Assembly: GCA_008933995.1 (NCBI GenBank)
Contig: WARS01000013.1
Location: 10,870,023 to 10,934,022, forward strand
Length of the DNA: 64,000 nucleotides
Direction of reading: 5' to 3'
Source of the DNA: Datnioides undecimradiatus
Lineage: Eukaryota; Chordata; Actinopteri; Lobotiformes; Datnioididae
The position numbers and the translations under genes are program-made. This document shows positions 1 to 12,800 of this stretch, one piece after another. The stretch's first letter is position 1; each line of letters opens with the position of its first letter. A model generated the notes under the pieces. The model searched no databases, was not told where the DNA came from, and saw only the letters and a list, made by a program, of their open reading frames with translations.

Positions 1-1125
1 GAGTACAAATTGTGTAATGCATTGTGTTTCCCCTGTCCTAATCAAACTTATTTGATAATCTAACTACCACAATGATAGTACTAAGTTCTCTGAGGTGTTC
101 TGAGTGATCTCAGTAACAGGTGTTGTTGTAATGCAGCAGCTAAAACAACAGTGCCTACTTGACAAAGGTGACCTCCAAAAATATAGCTGCTTTTTCAAAG
201 TTCTGAGTGGACACTGGGTTCTCTTTTTCTCTCCTCCACGTTGTTCCTTCAGACATCTGCCAATTTTCCTGAAACCTTACGCATGCAAATAGGTTTGATG
301 GAGCACATGAGCCCATAGCTGCTACTCAGCTGTTTCAGCTGCACTCTGCGCTGGCAAGTGATGCTGCAGTTTGTGTAAATATTACGCTACACTGTTAGTT
401 GAACCTGGTGTCACAGTGCAGTGAAATGTCAGAGCTGCTGGCAAGGCTTGCAGATTTAATCATGAGCTCTTTAGAGACTCACAGTTCATATTATCATTTT
501 AATTTTATGGAAAAGTAGAAACACAGCATCAATACAAACTAAATACTGCAAGTTAACACAAGGTTTGCATTGCACAGATTTATTTGGTTGATGTTTTCTT
601 TGTCGCCCCCCCCCATCTCTGATCCCATTATGGTTATCATTTGTTCAGACTTGAGAACGGTCCATAATAATCATACACTCTATATAGATTAGCTGTAGAG
701 CACAGTGCCCTTGCAAATCTAGTTCTCCTATAATGCATTTTATTGACAAGACTGACCCAGCGCACACATTGCAGATAAATGCTGACGAGACATCGCTAAA
801 TATGAACAACTTTTAGGTTCTATTTTCTGTTCACATTAAATCTGTGTTTGATGAAGCTGTAAAAAAAACACTCATTTCTCTTTTTGCGATGGTAACGCGC
901 TGCACGAGGATCCACGCCATGGAGAGAGAACGCGTTATTGTTTCTTTTCATCTTTGTTGGTGCATTTCTGAAAACGAACAAATGATGACTTCATCTTTAC
1001 GAGTTTGTCACTCTAGACCGGACTGAAAACATCCACCCCTTTCTAACCAAGAAGGAAATCGGGATATCATTGGAAATGTTTTATCTATCAAGATTGCATG
1101 CATAGAATAAACACATTGCTCTCAC
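1..1125. other. gene-free left edge
   Basis: AT-rich DNA with no exon pair, RNA gene or recognisable repeat family that I can support. A short poly-C run lies near 606-614. If the candidate minus-strand exon at 1,126-1,330 is real, this stretch would be the beginning of its first intron. Confidence 0.5.
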
Positions 1126-1330
1126 CTATGAAGCGCTGTATCCTCCGTAAGCAAGGCTGCTGCAGGCTACTGTATCTGACCCAAGCAGTATCCGCAGCTC
1201 CGGGATGATGCGCTAGGCTGAAGACTGAAGAGGAATAATCAGTCTTATTACCGGGAGTAAATCGTGTCTGTTGGAAAACAAACCCTTCCTTTAGAATATC
1301 TGCTCTGATCTCCAATGTTGGAGACACGGT
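1126..1330 (-). other. candidate first exon with splice donor (minus strand)
   Basis: Read on the minus strand, this stretch is richer in GC than its surroundings and ends in a good donor (CTTCATAG followed by GTGAGAGC; the donor GT lies at 1,124-1,125). A reading frame opens with an ATG at 1,327-1,325 and stays open to the donor, about 67 codons, but the peptide resembles nothing I know, so a 5' untranslated exon is as likely. The rest of the transcript would lie beyond the left edge of the window. The GC-rich sequence continues to about 1,500 and could be the promoter. This is inferred from composition and one splice signal only. Confidence 0.25.
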
Positions 1331-3439
1331 GGTACTTCAAAAGTGGAAACGCTGCAGAGCGCGGCTTCCAGTGATGAGCAGCTGCCTGGCGCAGGTCAGC
1401 TGGACTGAAACGCGTGGTGCCCAAACAGGCAACCTCACCATCTGTTCTGTCATCACTACCATGGGAACAAAAGTCCCACCCTGCCGGCCACGAGCTGTGA
1501 AATCTTATGGTGTGGCAGCTGGAGGAAGCAGTGGCATCTTATTGTTTGTTTGTTTTTGTTGTTTGATATCTTGAAAATGAGTTTGATTGTCACTTCTCAT
1601 GTCAACATAACCGAAGCCTATTCCTCATTAGGTAGGAGAAAACTTGAAAGCTTGCTTGAGAAGAGCATATCAAAAGATTATTGGGTGTCATGGACCCAGA
1701 GATAATATAAATTTAATTACTTTCTGATTAATAATTAATAATAATTATGAAATTAAATTGACTTTAAAGTGGATCTTATTAGCTCCCCACTCTTCCCATC
1801 TCTCTATAATACACACAAGCTTTGTGTTTCCTTTACTTAAGAGGACATTACAGGGACTTACATTAGTTTCCTGGAGACCCTAATCTAAAATGTAATGGTC
1901 TACATTATGGGGACTTTATGTCCTCACAACGTAACTAATACATGTATACACACACACACACACACATACACAAACACAAACACAAATCCAAAAACTGGCA
2001 CAGAGGAGGCTATCTTGCAGGAGAGATACGTCTCTCCTCTCAGACCTGTCACTTGTTTGGATTCTTCCTCCTCCACCTCCCCCTTCCTTCTCTAAGGGGA
2101 GCAGTGAAAATGACAACGTTTCATCACTTGATGTTTGAGCTGCTGCTTTGGGAGCTGCCTAACTCGTTCTTCATCTATACTGTAGCTACAGAGAAGAAAC
2201 GGTATTATATCTGTGTCAAGACAACGAGTGTGCCAAGCAGATGTCATCTGCAGGTTTTGGCTGTTTCTATTGGAATTAAGCAGAAAGTGATGTTTGTGTT
2301 TTCATTTCTGATTGAATATCAACACAATTTTTCTACAGAGAAGTTCTACATATTTTTTTAATCCAAAAACCTGGGCCAGCTTTGGCTTTAACTATCTCTG
2401 CTGAAATATCTTTAAGCACACTATTGAACCTCTCCTGGATGCTCCACAATTACTCCTCCTGTTTGTACAGTGTGTAGGCCATAATTGAATCCAGAAAAGC
2501 ACGTTTAAAGCTTCAACACATTTATGCAGTTTCCTTATTAATGAAATGCATAAAGAGTAAATACATCACTATGGATTTAGCCCAAAGGTTAATTCTGAAC
2601 ACAAACAGCCAAACACTACAAGGTTCAACAAAACTTATATTGTTTAGTTCATGAAATAGAGTAATTACCCTGATTCAGCCCTGAGTCATGGAGGTACAGT
2701 TACTGATTTTCTGTGATGCTCTATAATGCACTACCTAAAAAGAGTAAGTGCTAAAATAACAAAGCCATCAAGCAGATCCCTGCAGGTCTCTGTTACAACA
2801 TGATATGTATAGAGATTTATAGAACCCTGTTTATAAAGCTGAAATGGGACTGTAACAATGGGTTCAGTTGATTAACCACACCAGGTATGATTAGTCTTAC
2901 AATTGTCTTTTATTGTTCACCACACTGCTGTGTATCCGAACCTCCTTCCCCGTGAACCAGCCGTCCAGTACAGGTCCAGTCAATTCCTCTCTCTCCCTTC
3001 CCCGGGAGAGTGTTTTATCTCCTCCAGCCCCGGACGCTTTTTTTAATATGTAATGTTAAAATTTGAAGTAGATTCATTATTTCGTTATTATAATCAATTG
3101 ATATTAATTTTAAAAAAACCTGCCAGTTTTGAAAGTTGAAACATCTATCACTTCACCTTGGGATGACGTCTATAGGAGCTGTATTGACAGATTATTAATG
3201 ACAGTCCATGTAAACCTGCTACAGAAAACCTGAGCGGGAAAATGTCCAGTGAAGGTGTCTTTAGAGAAAACGACATTGTCACGTCTTCACATTGATGTTT
3301 TTGAAGGTTTTGAAGGTTTTGAATTAATGTTCAATAATTTAGGAACTATGCAGGAGTGTTTAGATTAGATTAAGATGACAGAACTGACACTAATTTCATG
3401 TCTGTGCAATCAATAGTGAGACAGAGTCATGAGACATAC

Positions 3440-3675
3440 ATCGCAACATAGCTTAGCTTCGCACAAGGACTAGAAACAGGGAGGAAACATCTGCTCTGTA
3501 AAGGGAACAATATCTGCAACAAAATCAATTTTCCAGTGCCTCTTAAACTCACTAATAGTTCTGTTTAGGCCTGACTATGTCTTGCCTGGGAGCAGTGACT
3601 TTCTCGAGCATATGTTAGCTTTCCTCCCGTGTTTCCATTGTTAGCGCTAAGCTAAGCTAACCGGCTGTATATTCA
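3440..3675. repeat. MITE-like interspersed repeat, copy A1
   Basis: The left end reads like GCTTAGC...GACTAGAAACAGGG and the right end like GTTTCCA...GCTAAGCTAAGCTAACC, so the two ends are imperfect inverted copies of each other. Fragments of the same element occur at 5,370-5,525 and 16,770-16,930. I recognise this sequence type as a very common short interspersed element of spiny-rayed fish. No coding capacity is seen, so it is probably a non-autonomous DNA-transposon derivative; I cannot name the family. Confidence 0.55.
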
Positions 3676-4783
3676 TTAAACCTTTGTGTTGTAGGGCCCA
3701 TCAGGAATACATTAATGTAACTATGCTGACTCATGATAGAGTATTAAACTAAAAACATGTTTTAGTCCTCTGCACACTGTGGTCTGAAACTTACAGGTAA
3801 TCTAAACTATGTTTTAAAATGATACTTTTTTAGATTGAGTACATGCAGCAAATATAGAGTGAAACCATTCTGAATACAAACGCATGTATGAAATTGAATT
3901 CATTTTGCTGGGGGGCGGGGCGTGGCTGGAACTTGTTCAGAACCCTTTGTGGTTTCCAAAAACTACACTGTGCGACCCGCTCATATCATTCTACCACCGC
4001 TTCAAATTTGATTCACCCGTCACTCTGTGTGTTAGTTAGCGACCAGCAAATCATAATTTCCCACCATTAACCTGCAGTGCTTGTGGTACGGTTGCTATGG
4101 CAACACCTCCCTCCCAAGAAAGGCGATGCAGCATATCCACCGGTTTATTAGATCTCTGATCACACAGCTCCCTCCACATGGCCATCTGGGAAAACCAGTC
4201 ACATAGAAACGTATGCCCCCCATTTTACCCCTTGCAAAGTCTTCTCATCATTTTGCCGCATTACATTCGGCTGAAGACAAGACAAGGTGTCATTTCTCTT
4301 GTCAGCAGTTTTTTTTGGTCATAGATCGGTAGAATATTAAATATATAAAAAGTGTTGAGGAGGCCTGAGATGAATGTTGGAAGAAAATAAAACGAATGCT
4401 GTGAAGTAGTCAAAGACCCACACAGACACATACTGTATGACTTCACTGGCAGTGAACTGGTGATGCCTTTGTCTTTAACAGAGGAATTTGTCTGAGTTCG
4501 CTCACAGTTTATCTGGATTACATTATATAATGTTAACGTAACAGGACAAATGTAGTACTTTTTAATTTGATTTTCTTGATTAAATGTGATCTTAATTGAC
4601 ATTAATATGAACAGCATGTTACTGCTCTGGAGCAGATGGCAGCCTCTGAACATTTAGCACATTTGCTACCTTGTTGTGACATTATGTCACTATCACACCA
4701 TTCTTGGTACCATTGCCACCTTCTGCCAGGCCCTAGCACAGACTGCTGTTGAATTGCAGATGTTGTCCTACTCACTCTCTCTG

Positions 4784-4788
<5 letters not shown>

Positions 4789-4819
<31 letters not shown>
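4789..4819. repeat. (CA)n microsatellite
   Basis: An almost pure CA dinucleotide run of about 31 bases. Neighbouring open frames on both strands are only translations of this run and its flanks. Confidence 0.95.
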
Positions 4820-4822
<3 letters not shown>

Positions 4823-5369
4823 TGCTTGCGTGTACATGACAAACTGTCACTCTCCAGAGAAAAGTGGCAATTCCTACTCTGTTTCAATTTCCTTTTCCAT
4901 AAACTAATACAGTGTTTGGCAGGGCTCAGCTCTCAGTCTGTGTCTCTCCTTCTTTAGGTGCAGGATGATAGGTGGAACAAATAAGGCATCTGCTAGGAGG
5001 TGGACACAGAAACAGAAACGCCTTACAATATAATACCATCCAACACAACAATAGCACAAACCACAGCCTCAGAAAATCCCCTCTGAGTTGAATCAGCATC
5101 TTCCAGTCTAACACAAATTGAACATTATGAGCCTCACTGAGGTTGATTTTATTGCAAGGTTGTTATATTGGATTGCAACAGAGTGTACAGGTGCTACTTA
5201 TATTGTTTCCTGTGTAGCTTTCACCTCACTTTATGTGTATTTCACACCATATATTACTTGCTCCAATTTCTAATCATGTAAATCCTCATTTTGGCAATCC
5301 AGTTATTTGCATAGTTGCTGAAGGTGATCAAAGAACATTGATGTTCGTCTCAAGCTAGGGCCAGGAGGC

Positions 5370-5525
5370 AATTAACTTAGCTTAGCATAAAGACTGGAAA
5401 CAGAGAGAAGCAGCTAGCCTAGCTACAAGCACCTGTAAAGCTCACTAATGAGCATGCTTATCTTATTTGTTCACTGACAGCTTGTGGTTTTCTGTAGGTT
5501 ATGTTGGATATGTCCTCACTATATG
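5370..5525. repeat. MITE-like interspersed repeat, copy A2
   Basis: It begins with CTTAGCTTAGCATAAAGACT, followed by GGAAACAG and CAGCTAGCCTAGCT. It continues through GTAAAGCTCACTAATGAGCA to a TGTGGTTTTCTGTAGGTTAT segment. It matches copy A1 at its left end and carries an internal part that A1 has only in diverged form. The right terminal repeat is not clear, so this copy is probably truncated. Confidence 0.55.
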
Positions 5526-6954
5526 GTTGCCAGGCAACCAGAGGATTTTGTAGTAAGTAACAATGCCCGGCCCTTAATAAAGAGTCTGGCTGAGTCATAT
5601 TTAAACATGCCATCCTGTATAGAAATGTGGGGCACTTCCCTTTCATTGCTGTTGGCATCAACTGTTTATGTCCAGTTGTATCGCCAAGGCTCAAGGTGAG
5701 TTTGAAATGTCTCCCCTGAATTGGTCTTAATAGGCACAGAGGTGATGAGGTCCTGAATCCTGTTACACATGTCACTTTGCATTAGTATCCACATTAGGGC
5801 CTGCCACTCTGCAACCAATCAGAGCCACTTAACAACAAAATCAACAGATCCCTTTATAATTGCTCCTGAGCAAAGCAATTTAGCAGAGGCTCTTGGGGAT
5901 TGACTTTCATTTGGGTTTGTCAAACACAGGCCTTGCTTGATTTGTTTTGGCCCAATCAAAAATTAAGATGTGTGCGTGTATGACTTTGTGATGATGCCGT
6001 TTGTACTCATTTGCCTTATGCAGAAATATATTAATAAAATTAATTGTTATTGGGCATAGGAATAGTGTAATAATAACCTGTTGTTAATCCATTTTATTTA
6101 TCCATCCTTCTTATGATTCCTCTCAAACAAACAAGATTTTTTATTCCTTTCAGTTCATTGCAACATAAAAACAGCCCATTAATATTTAATTGACATGTGG
6201 CATCAGCAGCTTTTACATCACTGATGTTTTGCAAAGGAGGAGGAGAGAACTGTTTTGACTGCCTTAATTTCATTAAATTTGTTGTTTTTTTCAACTTCAC
6301 ATTACAGACACAGCTGGGAGGACACAAGAAGAAAAAATGCCATCAAAGAGTTCTTGAATAAGTTAAATTCTCCATCGCTGCGATACTTTGCAAAGTAAGA
6401 CAGCACACAGTTAAAGATGTCTTTACCATCTGTGTCTCATCATTAAATAATTAGCAACAGTATGTTGAAATCATGGAGTCATACGGGCTGCATCTCCAGA
6501 GACCAAATCGGAAAAAGACAGAAAGGCTTGGAGTAAATAATGAAATAAGTTTACTTTGCTTTTTGTGTAGGTCACAACAACATAACATGTCTCTGAACAT
6601 CATGCTGTGAAGCTTCACATGTAGCGATATCTGGCATTTTTAGATACTGGTTGTTTCATGTTATAGCCTGGCCAATATAGCAATCAGCTGAATTTTTGGC
6701 CAAATTCTGCCTATTGAGGACATATAAATATCATATCAGTATATCATTCAGTCGACACAAACCTGTTTTTTTCTGATATACATATATATACGTAATCTAT
6801 TAATATTTCACCTGGAAAATCAGTCTGAATATCGGCTGCAAAAACTTCATATCTGTCGGGCTTTCTAATGTTTGATGGCCACAGATGTGATTTGTCTCTT
6901 ACTTGGGTTTTAATCATGCTTGATAGCAAAGTCTCTCTGTTTGTCAGTCAGTGG

Positions 6955-7235
6955 GTGCACCACTTAAGTCCAGACTGATTAAATCTCAATAATTATGACA
7001 TTGATTGTCAAGACATTTTAGATGGATTGTCGTGATAGAACACGATTTTATACAACATCAGGTCAAAATGGAAATAAGTCCAACACTTTTATTTCAGACT
7101 AAGTACCAGCAGAACTAATCACATTCCCATCAGTCGCAGCTGCAATTAACAACAGTGCTAATCAACAGACATTAGCATGCTAATGCACAAAACTGTGATG
7201 GTAGACATGGTAAATATTGCACCTGCTTTAGACTG
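6955..7235. repeat. interspersed repeat, copy B1
   Basis: It shares ordered segments with 27,540-27,990: a stretch like GATGGATTGTCGTGA, then CAGGTCAAAAT, then ACATTCCCATCAGTCGCAGC, then TTAGCATGCTAA, then GATGGTAGACATGGTAAA and CACCTGC. The common order over more than 200 bases shows that both are diverged copies of one element. I recognise it as a widespread teleost repeat but cannot name the family. No protein-coding sequence is seen. Confidence 0.55.
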
Positions 7236-9768
7236 CATTGTATTGTTATATGAGCATATTTCATATTTTAAACTTTTAGTGTGAAAATAAGAGGACAGAT
7301 ATGATGCATATTTAAAAGTAATAATGCAAATAGTACATTGCATTATATGATATGATTTACTGTAAACATTAGGTGTATTTAATAGCTTTTAGAACCCTCC
7401 TGTGCATGCACAGTAGGAACACACAGCTCAGGGCGCTGAACAAGTAGAATTGTGATTAGTGGGAGAAATTTTTCTTGTCTGCTCTTTTTTGTGCTCAAAC
7501 AAAAAAGAGGGAAGTCGGTGTCTCTCCCCATCCTCCATCCTTATCCCTCCCTGTTCACCCCTCCCTCTCCTGCATCAGCTGAACAAAGACAACTGCTCTT
7601 TGTTAGCTACATGCTCTGTGTGATACTTGGAGTCAGAATGTGTCTTTTCACTGATGCTGGTGGCAGAGATAGTCGTACTGCTGCGAATTTGTGTGTGTGT
7701 GTTGATGGGCAGCGTGGATGGGGGGAGGAAATAATCCTGAAGATAACATTAGGCCTTGTGTGTACAAGGTTTCTGTTTAGAGCATCAGCGCCTTTTTCAG
7801 ACATTTTCAATAGAGACAGAGTGTGTGTGGAGCTGAAGCAGCTGTCTCTATAAAAGTGCTTGATCCAGCACCTTTTCTTGCTCAAAACACTCCACCTTTT
7901 TGTTCTGCTGCTCTGGGTGCTTCAACTTGAAAAATATCTCATATTTTTTAAAAGCAGCTCTGCTCTTTTCCTGTCAGGAGGATGAGATGTTGTCAAAGAC
8001 ACAATACCCACACACAGCACTTCTTCCCTGTAGCCTCCCAGTGCTTTCTGGAGGTAACAAAATGCACAGTGTGCACAAGGCTTTAGGTTAAAAGGCAAGT
8101 CAGGTTGTCCTACTTTGAAAGATGCAAGGTGAATAAAACATATTGGAGTGATTAAGACCAGTGGGGTAGAGGATTTGCTTTTGGAGGAGAAGTGACGAGA
8201 GTGATGGAATTTCCATCCCTTCTGTCCCACCCATTTTGTCCATATATGGTAGCACTGATGTGCTCAGGGCTGATGAAGTGGTTCACCAGTCTGTTCTCTG
8301 AGGGTATTATTTGGGTGAGCAAGAGAAGGGGGTTGGTTGGCCTCCTTTACGTGTCTGTTCTCCTATGAAATACTTTTTTGTCTGCCTTACCCCTGTTTCT
8401 CACCTTATCTTTGGGGTGCTGATAGCCTTTTTGTGCTGCTTTGTAATTCTAGCTATTTACATTGTGCCATAGTGTCGGAAAAAAGCTCTCTCTTAATGAA
8501 TTATTTCTGTAACACGATGCTAATGTATGCATAACTAGACTGCCTTGTGCATAAGCAGCTGAGCGCCAGGTTGTGATCTGTCAGTGTGTGTGTGTATGTG
8601 CATTTCACAAATGTTACAAGTGTCTTCCTCAGAGGGTAAATCCTATGGAGTGTTAAGGTCACCTGGTGAATGGGATAATTTAGCTCCATTTCCTGGCTGG
8701 CTAATATCAATAGATGGAGAGTTAAAGAGCGTGAAGAGAGTGGGCGGCCATTAGCCCTTATAAATCATGCTGATTCTAGCGAGAGAGAGCTGAAGATAGA
8801 GAAAAGGTAGTGGGTGGGAGTGGTGGATGTCAAGGGCAGGAAAACTCCTGAGAATCAAGCTGAAAGAGTCTTTTAACTCCATCAGAATCACCAACTTTCT
8901 CACATACAGAGCAGCCTTTTATGGAAGCCTTAAGCACAAGATAAGCATTGTTAGATCAATATTAAACGTCCCTTAGCTCAAGTGTTATATAAAGAGATGC
9001 CTCATCACTGCTTACAGTTTTCAGAACAATTCTTATGATACATAAATTACCCACATGGGATCTCAAACACAGAAAAGTCCAGTGTCCTGTTAGATGGAGT
9101 GCTGACTGGCCTCTGCAGGTGATCCCTGTACATCCTCACAGCACTTCATCAGCTTCAGGACTAATTGCAGCAGCAGGATTCAGTGCAGTAATTGGAATGC
9201 ATTGGGGATTTTTTTTTTTTTTTTAAAAAGAGCTTCATTAGGCTAAATCAATAAAGTCTGCTCTTCAAAGGGACACAGTGAAGCAGTGTTACAACTCTTC
9301 CAAGCCTCATTACATTTGAATAATGAGTAAATATCACTTTGAGTAAACAAACAACATGCCCCGGCCTGTCTAACCTTGACATTCGGTTTTGTTACAGCTG
9401 ATTCGACCTCCCACAGCAACTCTCATATCTTTGCTGACAATGATGAAAAATATACAATGATTTTAACATAGGTTTATTAAGTTCTCTGCACATTATAAGG
9501 ACAATAGACTTTTAGCTAAGCCATTATTCCCCAATTTACATCTCATGTCCTGACAAGAGCAGAAGATATCCCCCTATATTCCTCAGCTGAGCTCTGAACC
9601 TAACAACCTTTGCTCAGTTAGAGGTCATAGATGTCTTTATGCCTTTATCTATGTGCCTCATCTGACACCTGGGGTGGCAACACCTTTTGTTCTTGGTGTT
9701 ATTTGATGTTGGTGTTATTCTTTCAGCTATAAACAAACACCAGGAGCTTCTGCCTTACTCTTAACACA

Positions 9769-9770
<2 letters not shown>

Positions 9771-9800
<30 letters not shown>
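9771..9800. repeat. (GT)n microsatellite
   Basis: A pure GT dinucleotide run of about 30 bases. Confidence 0.95.
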
Positions 9801-9804
<4 letters not shown>

Positions 9805-12800
9805 TTCTGTTCTTAGCTGCATAACCATGTTTTCCACCACTAACATGTGCAGATTCTAGGGGTAATCCCCGCTGCAGTCTTTTTTGACATGCTGCAGCCC
9901 ATGTCTGCTCCACTGAAACTGATTTCCTCTGTCAATGCTGTCACGTGGCGTTTACTTGTTGTCAGCTATCATTTCACACCAGCCAGTTCAAACCAGTTGA
10001 TTCCAGTTAATCAGCACATGAAATAATCCTAAAGCTAGCTAGAACTGATTCAAACACATTATGATATGAAAAGGTTTTTTGTTGTTTGTAATTGTTTGAA
10101 TTGTAGTCTTGGTCTTAGTTTTGTTTTTATGCTCCCTGTGGTTTATGTGTGCTATATGTGTACATCCCACTGCTGCATAACCAATTGCCCTATAGGGGTC
10201 TAATAAGGATATTGATTGCCGGATAGATGGATGGATTGATTGATTGACTGAATTCCTGTGCCCTCACAAATACTCCCATAATGACAACAGAAACTAAAAA
10301 AGCAGAGGAAACCACAGATACCACAGGAGTGTTGAGATCAAACAGTCCCAGGTTTGTATCAGTGGTGACCACTAGTCTTATCCTCACCCTACCTGTTTAT
10401 TTCGTCCCTCCCAGTGCTGTGTTCTTGTCACTTGGCACATTGAGACAAACATGAAATTTAAATATTAACCAGATCCACAGACAAGAAACGACATACACTG
10501 TGGGACAGTCGCACAGATGGTGGTAGTGGCGGTGGCAGCTAGAAACCTGCTCAGTGAAAGCATATCTGTACACCTTCAATGGTCAGACCACAGCCATCTC
10601 ATCAGAGATTTAAAGTGTGGTGACTGGAGTCCCATGGTATGGATACGTACCGTAGGTTAGGCTCAAAATGTTGGTTCATCCAGGGAAAATTATGATTATA
10701 TCAGCATAGAAAATGGACTCATGAAGGTACTGTGCATGTTAGTATGAAAAATTTATGTTTTGTTTTTTTTTAATTCAAAGTGGTCTAGCCAGCTTTAAGG
10801 GGGTTGTCTAAGAACAGTGGAGTTAAGTGACAGAGGGTCCCATTAGCCAGCAGCCCCATTTATGATGACTAGAGGCTGGAGGTTGATGCTGTATGTCGTG
10901 GAGGAGCTGAGTAGAAAAAGAAAGATATGATTAAGGATTTTCTTTCAGTCACTGCAGCTCAGAAATGTTGAGGTCACATCAGGGTTACAGTATCATTAGA
11001 TTGCTGTGCTATCACCCACCTCAGGCCACAGTTGGAGACATCTCTGCTCATTTGACCCAGAGCCAAAGGCAATGAAGTCATGCCAGAATTACTTTTAAGA
11101 CCTCTGCATAATACTATGGTTCCCACAGTCACAGTGTCTATCAGTGGCATCCTGCACCCCTCATGGAAATATAGCAGTGTGTTCAAGCATGCCTGTTGTT
11201 CCCCAGTGGAGAGTATGGTTCCATTTGGTATTTAAATGGGTCAAACTGTGTTGATTTATTCATGCTCTGAGTCTTTAGTGCCACTCAGCCTGACAGGCAA
11301 GCTCCGGGCTCAACTCCTCTGAACATAGACTCCTCATTCACCCAAGCCTGATACACCTCTGTGTAAAGTATATACACAATATACTTAGTTTCAGGGTACT
11401 TTTCCCTTTTTTTCATGGATCTACGTGATTTTAAAGTGTCACTGCAGAATTTCAGATACATGTCAATAAATCTTTGACATTACAGTGTTACTCAAATGAG
11501 ACTGTTATGACAAACCCGTCTGGCAGGCTCATTTTAAGTTCCTTCAAAAGTAATTTAGTCATTCTGTCCACAAATGATGGCAAATGTGAACTGATCAATA
11601 TTCAGTTGATTGATTGATTAATTGAAAATAAATAGGCAATAATTTTTTTAATTGATTCATCAAATAAGTGAACAGTAAAAATATATGTAACATGCCTGAG
11701 ATATGATTTTGATTTTGTTTGATTCTAATTAAGACCAAGCCCCTTGGATGCTCAATCCAGGACCAAGAGATTTTAAAAAATGCACATTGCTGCACCCTCT
11801 CCAATACTACCTGGCTCTAAAGGATGCATGTTTGTATTTCCTCCATCAGCAAGCTTTCAGACAGTGCTGTCAGATGTGAAAGGTATCCGCACCCTCTCAA
11901 TCTCTCTTTGAAATCTGCAGGCTGGCACTTCTGCTTTCATTGACTCTAGGTCACCTGTATCAGCGAGCAGTACAAAAAATAGGTGCATTGTTCACTGCAC
12001 TCAAACATGAAAAAATACTCATGAGACAAACATACACGCAGACAGCTGCTGACATACAGAGCTGCATTGTGGATTTTCACTCTAGGGAGGTGTAAATGAT
12101 GGAAAGAAGGAGAAAGGAGAGACGAATGGCAGCAAGTGGCTGACCCATGATATGCCTGTGGTGAAAGTCCTCACAAAGACCTGCTCACAGTGTAACAAAC
12201 AGGATGAGATTCTTATCAAGGTCACCACACAGCTGGGCTTGCCTCTGTTTCTTACACATTCATAGCCTATAGAAAGGTCATTTCTCTTGAATCAAAATTA
12301 TGTGTAAAGCTGTCATGTGACAAAAAGATAAAAATCAATAAACAATAGACTGAACTCCATTACACTGTAATTGTACTGTATCATAATCTATCTCAAGTCT
12401 CATTAATTAAGCTATGTCTTAAAGGCTTGTTCTGCCTTTTAAATTTAACGTGCTGCCCTAAAGTATGCATATTTGTAATGTAATGTAATGTATGAAATGA
12501 CTTCAGTAAATGCCCACTGGGTTGATATGCTTATTAAAAAAAAATTACATATATGTATTTTTCAATGGGCAGTGGTAGCCATCTGAAGGACAAGGGTAGT
12601 GTAGCAAAGTCCCTTACAATCAACCCCATAATTATTAATCAACAATCAACAAAAACAAAAAACTTGACACAAAGGTATTAAGAAACAATAATGTGACACT
12701 GGGCATTAGCAATATCCAGATTTTTTTTTCAAATGAGAATAATTTTTAACCACAAAACAACAGGAACAAAAGACTGAATCTAACAGATAAAGCCAAGACA

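Noticed and set aside
7452-7885. Open frames on both strands of 92-133 codons
   Set aside because: Low-complexity pyrimidine-rich DNA; no domain or splice context.
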